The notes under the pieces were generated by a model that worked only from the letters and a program-made list of their open reading frames with translations, was not told the DNA's origin and made no database searches. A stretch of 64,000 nt of DNA, from contig NZ_JAOQNG010000001.1 in the NCBI RefSeq assembly GCF_025961225.1, forward strand, positions 1,662,501 through 1,726,500. Direction: 5' to 3'. Shown one piece after another: positions 1 to 8,930 of the stretch; positions within the stretch are counted from its first letter, which is position 1, and every line of letters begins with the position of its first letter. This stretch comes from Azospirillum canadense (GTDB lineage Bacteria; Pseudomonadota; Alphaproteobacteria; Azospirillales; Azospirillaceae). A program made the position numbers and the translations under genes.

Positions 1-222
1 CCTCCGGGGCTGGGGCAATGTCCCAGATCCAGTGGAGGTCAGGTTCCGGGAGGCGCATACCCCAAAGCGAGTCCTCCCGCCTGATCACTCGCCCATCCTT
101 CAGCCACAGGCTTTCCGTATCGGAAAACAGCACCGGCCGGTCGGCGACGCTGGCAAGCCAAGTCAGGTGGCTGCGCATCAGCACTTGGGCGAATGCAGCC
201 CGCACGCCGGCCGGTATGGCTG

Positions 223-230
223 GATGCTTC
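223..230. repeat. Left copy of the 8-bp target-site duplication
   Basis: GATGCTTC directly abuts the left inverted repeat of the IS256 element. The identical octamer lies at 1657-1664 next to the right inverted repeat. Confidence 0.9.
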
Positions 231-1656
231 GATCGCGTCCCACCGCGTGGTGTCTGAGGCGTGAGGCTGGCCCGCCGGAGCGCTCCCCCATAGCTGGCGC
301 AGGCGGGCCGGCCGTTCGGGAGCGGCGGTCACCGTGTTCTTCGGCTAAGTTGAGGTTGCTTAACGACCATCAACCAAGACGGAGACCACGATGACCGAGG
401 ACAGGATCGCTCTTCAGGAGCTGATTGGGAAGAGCGCCGATGCCGACTTTCTGCGCGAGATGGTCGGCTTCGCCGCCCAGCGCCTGATGGAGCTGGAGGT
501 GGAGAGCCTGTGCGGCGCCGGGTATGGCGAACGCAGCGAGGACCGCCAGACCAAGCGCAACGGCTACCGGGAGCGGACCTGGGAGACGCGCGCCGGGGCC
601 ATCGACCTGCGCATCCCCAAGCTGCGGCGCGGCTCCTACTTCCCGGCCTTCCTGGAGCCGCGCCGCACCGCGGAGAAGGCGCTAATCGCGGTGATTCAGG
701 AGGCCTACGTGCAGGGCATCTCGACGCGCAACGTCGATGATCTGGTCAAGGCGATGGGCATGACCGGCATCTCCAAGAGCCAGGTCAGCCGCCTGTGCCA
801 GGACATCGACGAGCGCGTGCAGGCGTTCCTGAACCGGCCGCTGGAAGGCGACTGGCCCTTTGTGTGGCTGGATGCGACCTACGTGAAAGTGCGCCAGGAC
901 GGCCGCATCGTCTCGCTCGCCGCCATACTGGCCATCGGCGTCAACAGCGATGGCCGGCGCGAGGTGCTGGGGCTCGGCCTCGGGCTGTCGGAAGCCGAGA
1001 CCTTCTGGACCGATTTCCTGCGCACCCTCACCCGCCGGGGCCTACGCGGCGTAAAGCTGGTGATCGCCGATGCGCATCTCGGGCTGAAGGCCGCCGCTTC
1101 CAAGGTGCTGGGCGCCACACTTCAACGCTGTCGTGTTCATTGCATGAGGAATCTCCTCGCCTGCGTCGGCAAGGCGCACCAGACGATGGTCGCGGCCACC
1201 ATTCGCACCGCCTTTGCCCAGGAGACCGCTGAGGCGGCGCATGAGCAGTGGCGCCGGGTGGCCGACAGCCTGCGGCCGCGCTTTTCCAAGCTGGCGGCGC
1301 TGATGGACGAGGCGGAGTTCGACGTGCTGGCCTACATGAAGTACCCCAAGGACCTGCGCACCAAATTGCACAGCACGAATCCTCTGGAGCGGCTGAATGG
1401 CGAGATCAAGCGGCGCACCAACGTCGTCGGCATCTTCCCTGGCGAAGGGGCGGTTGTGCGCCTCGTCGGCGCCTTGCTGCTGGAGCAGCATGATGAATGG
1501 GCGGTGGCCCGGCGCTACATGACCATGGAAAGCCTGGCCGAGCTGTGCCACCCTCACACCCCTGATCCGCTGTCCATCGCAGCGGAGTAGACCGGCGGCC
1601 TCAACCCGCCGAAGAGCACAGAGGCCCCCTCAGACACCACGCCTCGGGGCACGATC
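231..1656 (+). mobile_element. Complete IS256-family insertion sequence with 8-bp target duplication
   Basis: The element is 1426 bp. Its ends are imperfect inverted repeats: 231-260 and the complement of 1627-1656 match at 24 of 30 positions, sharing GATCG at the tips and GCGTGGTGTCTGAGG further in. The octamer GATGCTTC lies immediately outside both ends (223-230 and 1657-1664), which fits the 8-bp duplications made by IS256 transposases. One transposase gene fills the interior. Intact ends, intact transposase and a perfect target duplication suggest a fairly recent insertion. Confidence 0.93.
391..1590 (+). CDS. IS256-family transposase
   Basis: The protein has 399 residues, the usual length for the mutator-type transposases of IS256 elements. 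It carries out cut-and-copy of the element through a DDE active site. The expected acidic residues are visible: D161 in WLDATY, D227 in VIADAHLG, and a glutamate in NPLERLNGEIKRR (E333 or E338). The region between the second D and the E has the C-x2-H type segment CRVHCMRNLL typical of the family. No frameshift or internal stop is present, so the enzyme should be functional. The ATG lies 160 bp inside the left end of the element and the stop 66 bp from the right end. Confidence 0.95.
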   Translation: MTEDRIALQELIGKSADADFLREMVGFAAQRLMELEVESLCGAGYGERSEDRQTKRNGYRERTWETRAGAIDLRIPKLRRGSYFPAFLEPRRTAEKALIAVIQEAYVQGISTRNVDDLVKAMGMTGISKSQVSRLCQDIDERVQAFLNRPLEGDWPFVWLDATYVKVRQDGRIVSLAAILAIGVNSDGRREVLGLGLGLSEAETFWTDFLRTLTRRGLRGVKLVIADAHLGLKAAASKVLGATLQRCRVHCMRNLLACVGKAHQTMVAATIRTAFAQETAEAAHEQWRRVADSLRPRFSKLAALMDEAEFDVLAYMKYPKDLRTKLHSTNPLERLNGEIKRRTNVVGIFPGEGAVVRLVGALLLEQHDEWAVARRYMTMESLAELCHPHTPDPLSIAAE

Positions 1657-1664
1657 GATGCTTC
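1657..1664. repeat. Right copy of the 8-bp target-site duplication
   Basis: GATGCTTC directly abuts the right inverted repeat of the element and matches 223-230. It encodes the KH codons at the interruption point of the split methyltransferase-like gene. Confidence 0.9.
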
Positions 1665-2238
1665 CGTTCGATCACATCCAGCGGCATGATCGGAAGCTGC
1701 GACAGAAGGTTGCAGGACACGGCAAAGGCAAACCGCTCACCGGGGAGGTTGGGCGGGGCCGGATCGGGCAAGGAAAGGCTCCCCGGCGGCATCCGGTCAA
1801 GCGCTGCCAGCGCGCCGGTGACGTCGGCGGTCAGCAGACGGACATGGCCGAACCGGCGCGCCGCCCGGCGGACGGACCAAGTGTGGAGCATGTCCACGAG
1901 CACCACCTCGTCAAACCGTTCCGCAAGCAGGGGAAGCGGAACCTCAATCAGCCGGCCCGAACCCGCGACCAACGCCCGCCCCCCTTTCGGCAGATCACGG
2001 ATTGCGTCGGCGATGAAGCGGTGGCAGCACGCGACGTGTGGCTCCCAAACCGCTCGCTGACGCCGGTGTCGGGCGCCAAGCGCGACCATCTCGCCCAGAT
2101 AGCCGTGGCGGCGCGCCAGGAACGGGCAGGGGGTGGTCAGGTATTCCAGCGCTTCGCGAAGCAAGCTCCGTCATCTCCCCCTGCTTGTGAACCGGTGCAC
2201 GATCCGGCTTTGGAAACTGGCCCCTTGACCGGAAACCG

Positions 2239-3030
2239 ATGCAGGGTACCTATGGCGGCATGGTCGAGATCAAGAGGAAAGCGGCCCTGGTCACAGGAGC
2301 CGGAAAGCGGATCGGGCGAGCCATCGCGCTCGATCTCGCGGCCCAGGGTTGGGCGGTTGGGGTTCATTACCTGAATTCCCGAAAGGACGCCGATGCCGTC
2401 GTCACCGAGATCGCGGAGCGTGGCGGTATCGCCGCGGCGTTCCACGCCGATCTTGAGCGCGAATCGGACGTGCAGACGCTCGTGCCGGCGGTCCTGGAAC
2501 GGCTGGGCGCGCTGACCCTGCTCGTCAACAACGCCTCGCGCTTTGAACGGGACGATGTGGTGGATGTGACGCGAGAGTCCTGGGACCGCCACATGGAATC
2601 GAACCTCCGCGCGCCTTTCGTGCTCAGCCAAGCCTTCGCGGCGCAACTGCCAGCTGACGCGCGCGGCCTGATCGTGAACATCTTGGACCAGCGGGTCTGG
2701 AATCTGACCCCGCATTTCATCAGCTACACGCTGTCGAAGGCCGGCCTGTGGACGCTGACGCAGACGCTCGCCCTGGCTTTGGCCCCGCGCATCCGGGTCA
2801 ATGGCATCGGGCCCGGCCCAACCCTGCGCAGCGTGCGCCAGACGGAAGAGGAGTTCGCGGACCAGCGCGATTCGACGCCGTTGCAGCGCGGCACGTCGCC
2901 GGAGGAAATCTGCGCCGCCCTGCGTTTCCTGATCCATGCGCCGGCAGTGACTGGGCAGATGATCGCGCTGGACGGAGGTGAGCATTTGGGATGGGCGCAA
3001 CCCAGCCGTGGTTTTGTCCCGATCGAGTAA
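2239..3030 (+). CDS. SDR-family oxidoreductase, pteridine-reductase (FolM)-like
   Basis: A classical short-chain dehydrogenase of 263 residues. Visible are the nucleotide-binding motif VTGAGKRIGRA near the N-terminus, NNAS (the NNAG position), the catalytic YTLSK (Y-x3-K), and the NGIGPGP segment after it. The RIGRAIA and NNAS variants are typical of dihydromonapterin/pteridine reductases of the FolM type, so reduction of a pteridine with NADPH is plausible but not proven. The gene diverges from the IS-split methyltransferase-like gene. A second in-frame ATG at 2260 would remove seven residues that precede the conserved fold; neither start has a strong ribosome site, so the start is uncertain. 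Confidence 0.8.
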   Translation: MQGTYGGMVEIKRKAALVTGAGKRIGRAIALDLAAQGWAVGVHYLNSRKDADAVVTEIAERGGIAAAFHADLERESDVQTLVPAVLERLGALTLLVNNASRFERDDVVDVTRESWDRHMESNLRAPFVLSQAFAAQLPADARGLIVNILDQRVWNLTPHFISYTLSKAGLWTLTQTLALALAPRIRVNGIGPGPTLRSVRQTEEEFADQRDSTPLQRGTSPEEICAALRFLIHAPAVTGQMIALDGGEHLGWAQPSRGFVPIE

Positions 3031-3372
3031 ACCGGTGGTGCAGAGCGCCGCGCGACCGCGCCTTTTACACAGAGGCGGCGCGTTCCGCAAGAGGCGCTAG
3101 TGGCCGCGCTGCATTTTTCTGTTGAGAGACAGAACCGCATCCCTAGCCGGAATGATATGCAATGAAATCAATGGGTTGCAAATGGAGCTTAAAAATTAGG
3201 CAGATGCCAGGAACCCCTTGCGCCGCCTCGCTCCAAACAAGGTAACCCGCAGGTTATCGACACACTTATCCACAAGAGTCGTGGATATCCATCCGGCACC
3301 CACCCCATTGGATTTAACTCTTCCGGCGAGGGGACGGTTGACCCAGCCGGCTTGCTCAACGACATTCGGACC
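3031..3372. other. Non-coding leader of uvrC
   Basis: This 342-bp gap between the SDR gene and uvrC has no convincing gene. Its only notable content is the DnaA-box cluster at 3254-3290. I see no clear sigma70 promoter and no strong terminator hairpin. Confidence 0.5.
3254..3290 (+). promoter_or_regulatory. DnaA-box cluster upstream of uvrC
   Basis: 3266-3274 reads TTATCCACA, a perfect consensus DnaA box. 3254-3262 reads TTATCGACA, one mismatch away. A weaker reversed copy (GTGGAT core) lies at 3281-3286. The three sit within 37 bp, about 85-120 bp ahead of the uvrC start. DnaA binding would couple uvrC expression to the replication state; that role is inference. Confidence 0.55.
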
Positions 3373-5376
3373 ATGGCCGACACCGCACCCGAACACACGG
3401 AACTCGCCCTTACCGAGCCTTCCGCCGAGACCCTGTCGCCGGACACTCCAGCGCCGTATGCCGATGTGCCGGACACCGGGGCGCAGCCGGACGCCACCTC
3501 GACAGCGCGCACGCGCCGCCGCCCGGCCGATCTGGCCCGCGGCGTGGAGGTGATCCGCGAGCACCTGAAGACCCTTCCGCAGACGCCCGGCGTCTACCGG
3601 ATGCTCGCCGGCGACTCTACCGTGCTGTATGTCGGCAAGGCGAAGAACCTGAAGCGCCGGGTGTTCAACTACACCCAGGTCAACCGCCTGCCCGTGCGCC
3701 TCCAGCGTATGGTGTCGGAAACGGAAACCATGGAGTTCGTCACGACCCACACGGAGGTCGAGGCGCTCCTCCTCGAATCGAACCTGATCAAGCGGCTGAT
3801 GCCGCGCTACAACGTGCTGCTGCGGGACGACAAGACCTTCCCGCACATCATGATCACCAAGGACCACGACTATCCCCAGCTGACCAAGCACCGCGGCGCG
3901 CGGTCGCGCGACGCCGACTATTTCGGGCCCTTCGCGTCAGCCGGCGCGGTCAACCGGACCATCACCGCCCTGCAGCGCGCCTTCCTGCTGCGCAACTGCG
4001 CCGACACGGTGTTCGCGGCGCGCACGCGGCCCTGCCTGCAGTACCAGATCAAACGCTGCACCGCGCCCTGCGTCGGCCGTGTCAGCCCGGAGGAATACCA
4101 GGCACAGGTCAACCAAGCGCGCGCCTTCCTGTCGGGCAAGAGCCGCGACATCCAGACGGAGTTCGCGGCCCGGATGACCGAGGCGGCGGAGGCCATGGAC
4201 TATGAGACGGCAGCGCGCTACCGCGACCGTATCCGCGCGCTGACGGCGGTCCAGGCCCACCAGGACATCAACGTCGAGGGCGTAATCGAGGATGCGGACG
4301 TCATCGCCGCCTATGCGGAGGGCGGGGTGACCTGCATCCAGGTCTTCTTCTTCCGCGGCGGGCGGAACTACGGCAACCGCGCCTATTTCCCCAGCCATGA
4401 CAAGTCCGCCGAGACCGAGGAAGTGCTGGCCGCCTTCATCGCCCAGTTCTACGAGAACAAGGCGGCTCCCGGCCTCGTGCTGGTCAGCCACGAGCTGCCG
4501 GAGTTGGACCTGTTGACCGAGGCGCTGTCGCTCCGCGCCGGCCACAAGGTGGAGTTGGCCGAACCGAAGCGCGGCGACAAGCGCCGGATCGTCGAGCACG
4601 CGCTGACCAACGCGCGGGAGGCGCACGGGCGGCGGCTGGCCGAAAGCTCCTCCCAGGCGCGGCTGCTGGACGGCGTGGCGGCGGTCTTCGGACTGGACGG
4701 CCCGCCGCAGCGCGTCGAGGTCTACGATAACTCGCACGTCCAGGGGGCGCACGCCATCGGCGCCATGATCGTGGCGGGGCCGGAGGGCTTCATCAAGAAC
4801 GCCTACCGCAAGTTCAACATCAAGACGGAAGGGGCGGCCGGCGACGACTTCGCGATGATGCGCGAGGTGATGGCCCGCCGCTTCGGCCGCGCGGTCAAGG
4901 AGGATCCGGAGCGCACCCAGGGCACATGGCCCGACCTCGTCCTGATCGACGGAGGGCAGGGGCAGCTGAACGTGGCGCTGGAGGTGCTGGCGGAACTCGG
5001 CATCGACGACGTGCCGATGGTGGGCATCGCCAAGGGGCCCGACCGCGACGCCGGGCGGGAGCGATTCTTCATGCCCGACCGCGCGCCCTTCCAGATGGAA
5101 ATGCGCGACCCCGTCCTGTATTTCCTGCAACGCCTGCGCGACGAGGCGCACCGTTTCGCCATCGGAACCCACCGGGCCAAGCGGACCAAGGCGCTCGGCA
5201 AGTCGATGATCGACGAGATCCCGGGAATCGGCCCTTCGCGCAAGAAGGCGTTGCTGCACCATTTCGGCAGCGCGGTCGCCGTGTCACGCGCCGGGTTGGC
5301 TGACCTGGAAGCCGTGGAAGGGATCAGCAAGGCCGTTGCGAAAAAGATATACGATCATTTCCATTCCGATGGTTAG
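3373..5376 (+). CDS. uvrC: Excinuclease ABC subunit C
   Basis: UvrC makes both incisions around a lesion in nucleotide excision repair after being loaded by UvrB. The 667-residue protein begins with a roughly 55-residue Ala/Thr/Pro-rich extension, then the GIY-YIG nuclease domain (PGVYRML and [13 protein letters not shown]), a UVR motif region ([15 protein letters not shown]) that contacts UvrB, the RNase H-like endonuclease half ([21 protein letters not shown]), and a C-terminal helix-hairpin-helix DNA-binding pair ([18 protein letters not shown]). A TTG at 3352 would add seven residues; the ATG at 3373 is preferred because it gives the more usual start. The cluster of DnaA boxes upstream suggests cell-cycle-linked expression. 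pgsA follows after 48 bp, a common alphaproteobacterial order. Confidence 0.97.
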   Translation: MADTAPEHTELALTEPSAETLSPDTPAPYADVPDTGAQPDATSTARTRRRPADLARGVEVIREHLKTLPQTPGVYRMLAGDSTVLYVGKAKNLKRRVFNYTQVNRLPVRLQRMVSETETMEFVTTHTEVEALLLESNLIKRLMPRYNVLLRDDKTFPHIMITKDHDYPQLTKHRGARSRDADYFGPFASAGAVNRTITALQRAFLLRNCADTVFAARTRPCLQYQIKRCTAPCVGRVSPEEYQAQVNQARAFLSGKSRDIQTEFAARMTEAAEAMDYETAARYRDRIRALTAVQAHQDINVEGVIEDADVIAAYAEGGVTCIQVFFFRGGRNYGNRAYFPSHDKSAETEEVLAAFIAQFYENKAAPGLVLVSHELPELDLLTEALSLRAGHKVELAEPKRGDKRRIVEHALTNAREAHGRRLAESSSQARLLDGVAAVFGLDGPPQRVEVYDNSHVQGAHAIGAMIVAGPEGFIKNAYRKFNIKTEGAAGDDFAMMREVMARRFGRAVKEDPERTQGTWPDLVLIDGGQGQLNVALEVLAELGIDDVPMVGIAKGPDRDAGRERFFMPDRAPFQMEMRDPVLYFLQRLRDEAHRFAIGTHRAKRTKALGKSMIDEIPGIGPSRKKALLHHFGSAVAVSRAGLADLEAVEGISKAVAKKIYDHFHSDG

Positions 5377-5424
5377 AATGAGTCCGCCCGGCCCGCGACC
5401 CATCCGCTTTTCGAGTTCCGATCG

Positions 5425-6036
5425 ATGCTGACCAGCCTGCCAAACCTCCTCACCCTGTCACGCATTGTGGTGATTCCCGTGGTGGTCGGGCTGTTCTACG
5501 TGCCGGAGGCTTGGGCGGCCTACACGGCCTGTGGGCTGTTCGCGGCGGCCTGCATCACTGACTATTTCGACGGCTATCTTGCCCGTGCGTGGGAGCAGGA
5601 AAGCGTCATCGGCAAGTTCCTCGATCCCATCGCGGACAAGCTGCTGGTCGCCGCGACGCTGATCATGCTGGTCGCCTTCAAGCGTCTGGCCGGCGTGTCG
5701 GTCCTGGCCGCCGTGGTCATCCTGCTGCGCGAGGTGCTGGTCTCCGGCCTGCGGGAGTATCTGGCGGGCCTGAACGTCGGTGTCCCGGTGACCTGGCTCG
5801 CCAAGTGGAAGACGACGATCCAGATGGTCGCGCTGGGCTTCCTGATCGTCGGCGACTATGGCCCGGTGGACATCCCGGTCACCCTTATCGGCACGCTGGG
5901 CTTGTGGGTGGCGGCAATCCTTACCTTCGTGACCGGCTGGGACTACATGCGCGCCGGGCTGAAGCACATGATGGCGCACCAACCGGTGAAGACCCCGAAG
6001 GGTTCCCCCGCCAACCCCGCGCGCACGCCGGGCTGA
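5425..6036 (+). CDS. pgsA: CDP-diacylglycerol--glycerol-3-phosphate 3-phosphatidyltransferase
   Basis: PgsA makes phosphatidylglycerophosphate from CDP-diacylglycerol and glycerol-3-phosphate, the committed step to phosphatidylglycerol and cardiolipin, in the inner membrane. The 203-residue protein has the complete CDP-alcohol phosphotransferase motif: D46, D49-G50, A53-R54, G63, D67 and D71 with the correct spacing. Several hydrophobic segments flank it (residues 10-40, 75-105, 130-180). It sits 48 bp downstream of uvrC and may share its transcript. The tail after about residue 185 is hydrophilic and Pro-rich. Confidence 0.95.
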   Translation: MLTSLPNLLTLSRIVVIPVVVGLFYVPEAWAAYTACGLFAAACITDYFDGYLARAWEQESVIGKFLDPIADKLLVAATLIMLVAFKRLAGVSVLAAVVILLREVLVSGLREYLAGLNVGVPVTWLAKWKTTIQMVALGFLIVGDYGPVDIPVTLIGTLGLWVAAILTFVTGWDYMRAGLKHMMAHQPVKTPKGSPANPARTPG

Positions 6037-6160
6037 GCCTTTTCCATCCCGCGGCATTCCCCCGAAAAGGTTTGTCCGTTCGCAGGCCCGCGTGTTTCTG
6101 CTATGTGACGCCCAACAGCCCCGGGACCACGGGGCGGCATGCGGGAGGATAGGGGCTTCC

Positions 6161-6673
6161 ATGAAGATGTTCGGCCTGACGGGGTGGAGCGGCAGCGGCA
6201 AGACGACCCTGATCGTCCGCCTGATCCCCGCGCTGATCCGCCGCGGCCTGACCGTCTCGACGATGAAGCACGCCCACAAGGGCTTCGACATCGATCATCC
6301 GGGCAAGGACAGTCACAACCACCGGATGGCGGGTGCGACCGAGGTCCTGGTCAGCTCGCCCCGGCGCTGGGCGCTGATGCATGAGATCCGGAACGACGAG
6401 CCGGAACTGACGCTGGACGAACTTCTGCCGAAGATATCGCCCGTCGACCTGCTGCTGATCGAAGGCTTCAAGCGGGAGCCGCACGAGAAGATCGAAGTGT
6501 GGCGTGAGGCGGTCGGCAAGTCCCTGATCGCCCGCGACGATCCTTCCATCGTCGCGGTCGCCAGCGACGGGCCGGTGCCGAAATCGCCGGTCCCGGTGCT
6601 CGACCTCAACGATGAGGAAGCCGTGGCTGCCTTCATCGTGGAACGATGCGGGCTAAAGGGCAGGGTGGTCTAG
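6161..6673 (+). CDS. mobB: Molybdopterin-guanine dinucleotide biosynthesis adaptor MobB
   Basis: MobB is a GTP-binding protein that assists MobA in attaching GMP to molybdopterin. The 170-residue protein starts with a P-loop (GWSGSGKTTL, residues 8-17), followed by the MobB signature TMKHAHKGFDIDHPGKDSH and the LLLIEGFKREPHEKIEVWR segment. An upstream in-frame ATG at 6092 exists, but the P-loop is normally right at the N-terminus, and 6161 is preceded by GGGAGGA about 20 bp upstream and by AGGGG close to the start. It opens the molybdenum-cofactor group mobB-moeA-moaD-moaE, separated from moeA by the hairpin repeat at 6705-6763. Confidence 0.93.
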   Translation: MKMFGLTGWSGSGKTTLIVRLIPALIRRGLTVSTMKHAHKGFDIDHPGKDSHNHRMAGATEVLVSSPRRWALMHEIRNDEPELTLDELLPKISPVDLLLIEGFKREPHEKIEVWREAVGKSLIARDDPSIVAVASDGPVPKSPVPVLDLNDEEAVAAFIVERCGLKGRVV

Positions 6674-6704
6674 TAACCAGGGAGTGTGGTGAGGTTTCCG
6701 GCAA

Positions 6705-6763
6705 ACCACAGAGACACGGAGACACAGAGGGGTGCCTTCTCTGTGTCTCCGTGTCTCTGTGGT
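6705..6763. repeat. Perfect 25-bp inverted repeat (hairpin) between mobB and moeA
   Basis: Arm 6705-6729 is the exact complement of arm 6739-6763, with a 9-bp loop (GGGTGCCTT). The arms consist of the near-repetitive words CACAGAGACACGG and GACACAGAG. From memory, elements built on this ACAGAGACACGGAG theme are scattered through many unrelated bacterial genomes, so this is probably an interspersed repeat and not a gene-specific site. There is no T-tract, so it is not a classic terminator, though it could protect mRNA ends. Confidence 0.85.
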
Positions 6764-6840
6764 GAATTCCCGAGCCTTATTCCGCACAACGCCGTACAAC
6801 GGCCTTCGCAGCGGTAGTACCCGCGGATTAGAGTGATCCC

Positions 6841-8106
6841 ATGGCTCAGCTCAGCAACGATTGCTTCGCCTTCGGCGGCGAGATGATGGCGGTGGACAAG
6901 GCGCTCGCCCTTCTGGCGGAGCGGGTCGGCCCCGTGGCGGGGATCGAATCCGTCGGGCTTGCCGAGGCGTTGGGGCGGGTGCTGGCGGAGGATGTGGTGG
7001 CGCCCTTTGACGTGCCGCCGCACGACAATTCCGCCGTGGACGGCTACGCCGTTTTTTTCGACGACTTGGCGCCGGATGAGAAGACGGTTCTGCCGGTGAC
7101 GGGCCGCGTCGCCGCCGGCCACGCGCTTGGCCGGGACGGACGGCACGGCGAGGCGGTGCGCATCTTCACTGGCGCGCCCATGCCCGCCGGATTCGACACC
7201 GTGCTGATGCAGGAAGACTGCCAAGCGGACGGCGACCCCGAGGGCGGGCAGGTTGCGATTCCCGCGGGCATCAAGCGCGGCGCGAACCGCCGCCTGGCCG
7301 GCGAGGATATGCGCAAGGACACCACCGTGCTCGCCGCGGGCCGGCGGTTGCGGCCGGAGGATGTCGGGCTGCTGGCATCGCTCGGGCGGCGGGAGGTCGC
7401 GGTGCGCCAGCGCCTGCGCGTCGCCGTCTTCTCCACCGGCGACGAGGTGCGGGAGCCGGGGGTGCCGCTCGACGCCGGCTGCATCTACGACGCCAACCGC
7501 TTCGCCCTGATCGCCGCGCTGCGCCAGCTTGGCTGTGCGGTGACGGATCTCGGCATCCTGCCCGACCGGCGCGAGGCGATCCGCGACGCGCTGGGCGACG
7601 CGGCGGAGCGGCACGACGCGCTGATCACGTCGGGCGGCATGTCCACGGGGGAGGAAGACCACGTCAAGGCGGCGGTGGAGGCGCAAGGGGCGCTGCACTT
7701 CTGGCGGCTCGCCATCAAGCCGGGGCGCCCGGTGGCGCTGGGCACCGTCAAGGGCTCGGTCTTCGTCGGCCTGCCGGGCAACCCGGTGGCGGTGATGGTC
7801 ACCTTCCTGCGCATCGCGCGGCCGATCCTGCTGCGCCTGATGGGGGCGGCCGAGGACGCGCCGGCCTTGTTCCCGCTGCGCGCCGGATTTACCTACAAGA
7901 AGAAGGCCGGCCGCAGGGAGTATGTGCGGGCGACGCTCGCGCGGTCTGCGGACGGCGTCCTGACCGCGGTCAAGCACCCGCGCGACGGGGCCGGTATCCT
8001 GTCCTCCATGGTCGAGGCCGACGGGCTGGTCGAGCTGCCGGAGGACATCACCCGCGTCGAGCCCGGCATGGCCGTGGATTTCCTGCCTTTCAGTGAGGTT
8101 CGGTGA
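6841..8106 (+). CDS. moeA: Molybdopterin molybdenumtransferase MoeA
   Basis: MoeA inserts molybdate into adenylylated molybdopterin, giving active Mo-cofactor. The 421-residue length is normal. The N-terminal region has the MoeA pattern PPHDNSAVDGYAV, then RIFTGAPMPAGFDTVLMQED. The central MogA-like domain has STGDEV, YDANRF, ITSGGMSTGEEDHVK, and KPGRPVALG followed by GLPGNPVAV, which form the molybdopterin-binding face. A C-terminal beta domain follows. The stop overlaps the moaD start by one base (TGATG), implying translational coupling. The ATG at 6841 fits the family start, although no strong ribosome site precedes it. Confidence 0.97.
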   Translation: MAQLSNDCFAFGGEMMAVDKALALLAERVGPVAGIESVGLAEALGRVLAEDVVAPFDVPPHDNSAVDGYAVFFDDLAPDEKTVLPVTGRVAAGHALGRDGRHGEAVRIFTGAPMPAGFDTVLMQEDCQADGDPEGGQVAIPAGIKRGANRRLAGEDMRKDTTVLAAGRRLRPEDVGLLASLGRREVAVRQRLRVAVFSTGDEVREPGVPLDAGCIYDANRFALIAALRQLGCAVTDLGILPDRREAIRDALGDAAERHDALITSGGMSTGEEDHVKAAVEAQGALHFWRLAIKPGRPVALGTVKGSVFVGLPGNPVAVMVTFLRIARPILLRLMGAAEDAPALFPLRAGFTYKKKAGRREYVRATLARSADGVLTAVKHPRDGAGILSSMVEADGLVELPEDITRVEPGMAVDFLPFSEVR

Positions 8107-8357
8107 TGAAGGTCCTCTATTTCGCCTGGCTGCGGTCCAAGATCGGCGTGGCGACCGAAACGTTCGATCCGCCGGCGGAGGTGACGGACGTCGGCACGCT
8201 GGTGGAGTGGCTGAAGACCCGCAGCCCGAAGCACGCCGACGCGCTCGCCAATTCCAAGGTCGTGAAGGTCGCGGTGAACCAGGAGCATGTGGCCTACGAC
8301 CACCCGGTGTCCGCCGGCGACGAGGTCGCGCTGTTCCCGCCCGTGACCGGCGGCTGA
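8106..8357 (+). CDS. moaD: Molybdopterin synthase sulfur-carrier subunit MoaD
   Basis: MoaD is a ubiquitin-like small protein whose C-terminal Gly-Gly is converted to a thiocarboxylate and supplies sulfur for the dithiolene of molybdopterin. The 83-residue protein starts MKVLYFAWLRSK and ends PPVTGG, with the essential double glycine as the last two residues. An adjacent GTG at 8103 is possible, but the ATG at 8106 overlaps the moeA stop as TGATG and is preferred. MoaE, its catalytic partner, starts 15 bp downstream. Confidence 0.95.
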   Translation: MKVLYFAWLRSKIGVATETFDPPAEVTDVGTLVEWLKTRSPKHADALANSKVVKVAVNQEHVAYDHPVSAGDEVALFPPVTGG

Positions 8358-8371
8358 GGAGAGATGACGCC

Positions 8372-8830
8372 GTGACGGTGAAGGTGCAGCGCGAGGATTT
8401 CGACGTCGGGGCCGAGTTGGCCGCCATGACCCGCGGCAAGACGGCCATCGGGGGCGTGACCCTGTTCGTCGGGCTGGTGCGCGACATGGCCGGCGGTTCG
8501 TCGGTCAGCGCCATGACGCTGGAACACTATCCGGGGATGACCGAGAAGCAGTTGGAGGCGATCGAGGCGGAGGCGCGCGCCCGCTGGCCGCTGGACGACG
8601 CGCTGATCATCCACCGCTACGGCCGGCTGGAGCCGGGCGACCAGATCGTGCTGGTCGCCACCGCCAGCGCCCACCGGGGCGCGGCCTTCGACAGCTGCCA
8701 TTTCCTGATCGACTGGCTGAAGACCAAGGCGCCCTTCTGGAAGCTGGAGGCGACGCCGGAAGGCGAGCGCTGGGTCGAGGCGAAGGACTCCGACGACGAC
8801 GCGGCGGCGCGCTGGGCCAAGGAATCCTGA
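8372..8830 (+). CDS. moaE: Molybdopterin synthase catalytic subunit MoaE
   Basis: MoaE together with MoaD converts cyclic pyranopterin monophosphate to molybdopterin. The 152-residue protein shows the MoaE features GGVTLFVGLVRD, LEHYPGM, HRYGRLEPGD, SAHRGAAF and the catalytic lysine segment KTKAPFWK. The start is a GTG at 8372; an ATG eight bases earlier is out of frame and hits a stop after three codons. GAGGAGAG upstream serves as ribosome site. An acidic Asp-rich segment near the C-terminus (DSDDD) is typical of alphaproteobacterial copies. MoaA, MoaC and MoaB are not in the window. Confidence 0.95.
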   Translation: MTVKVQREDFDVGAELAAMTRGKTAIGGVTLFVGLVRDMAGGSSVSAMTLEHYPGMTEKQLEAIEAEARARWPLDDALIIHRYGRLEPGDQIVLVATASAHRGAAFDSCHFLIDWLKTKAPFWKLEATPEGERWVEAKDSDDDAAARWAKES

Positions 8831-8930
8831 GCGAATCCGACATGGGATGAGGCGCGGGCCACAGCCCGCGTCGGATTGCCGGTCTAGGCTCTCCCCCTCG
8901 CAACGACGCGAGGTTCCGGAGGGACCGATC

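Larger units (their letters stand above)
1..2164 (-). pseudogene. SAM-dependent methyltransferase-like gene split by an IS256-family element
   Basis: The N-terminal part is encoded from a TTG at 2164 down to 1665 and the C-terminal part from 230 to beyond base 1, with an insertion sequence between. Removing the element plus one target copy (231-1664, 1434 bp, a multiple of three) restores one open frame: IERKH joins directly to PAIPAGVRAAF and the frame stays open to the window edge, where it ends with WIWDIAPAPE. The N-terminal part has a glycine-rich motif (LVAGSGRLIEVPLP) followed by an acidic strand end (EVVLVD), which looks like motifs I and II of a Rossmann methyltransferase. As it stands the reading frame runs about 21 codons into the element and stops at 1601. 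The TTG start is preceded by GGGGGAG; an in-frame stop lies at 2171-2173. The substrate is unknown. The exact family call is inference. Confidence 0.75.

Noticed and set aside
39..332. 97-codon minus-strand frame across the left IS end
   Set aside because: It crosses the boundary between the split host gene and the element in a frame different from the rebuilt gene, so it is accidental.
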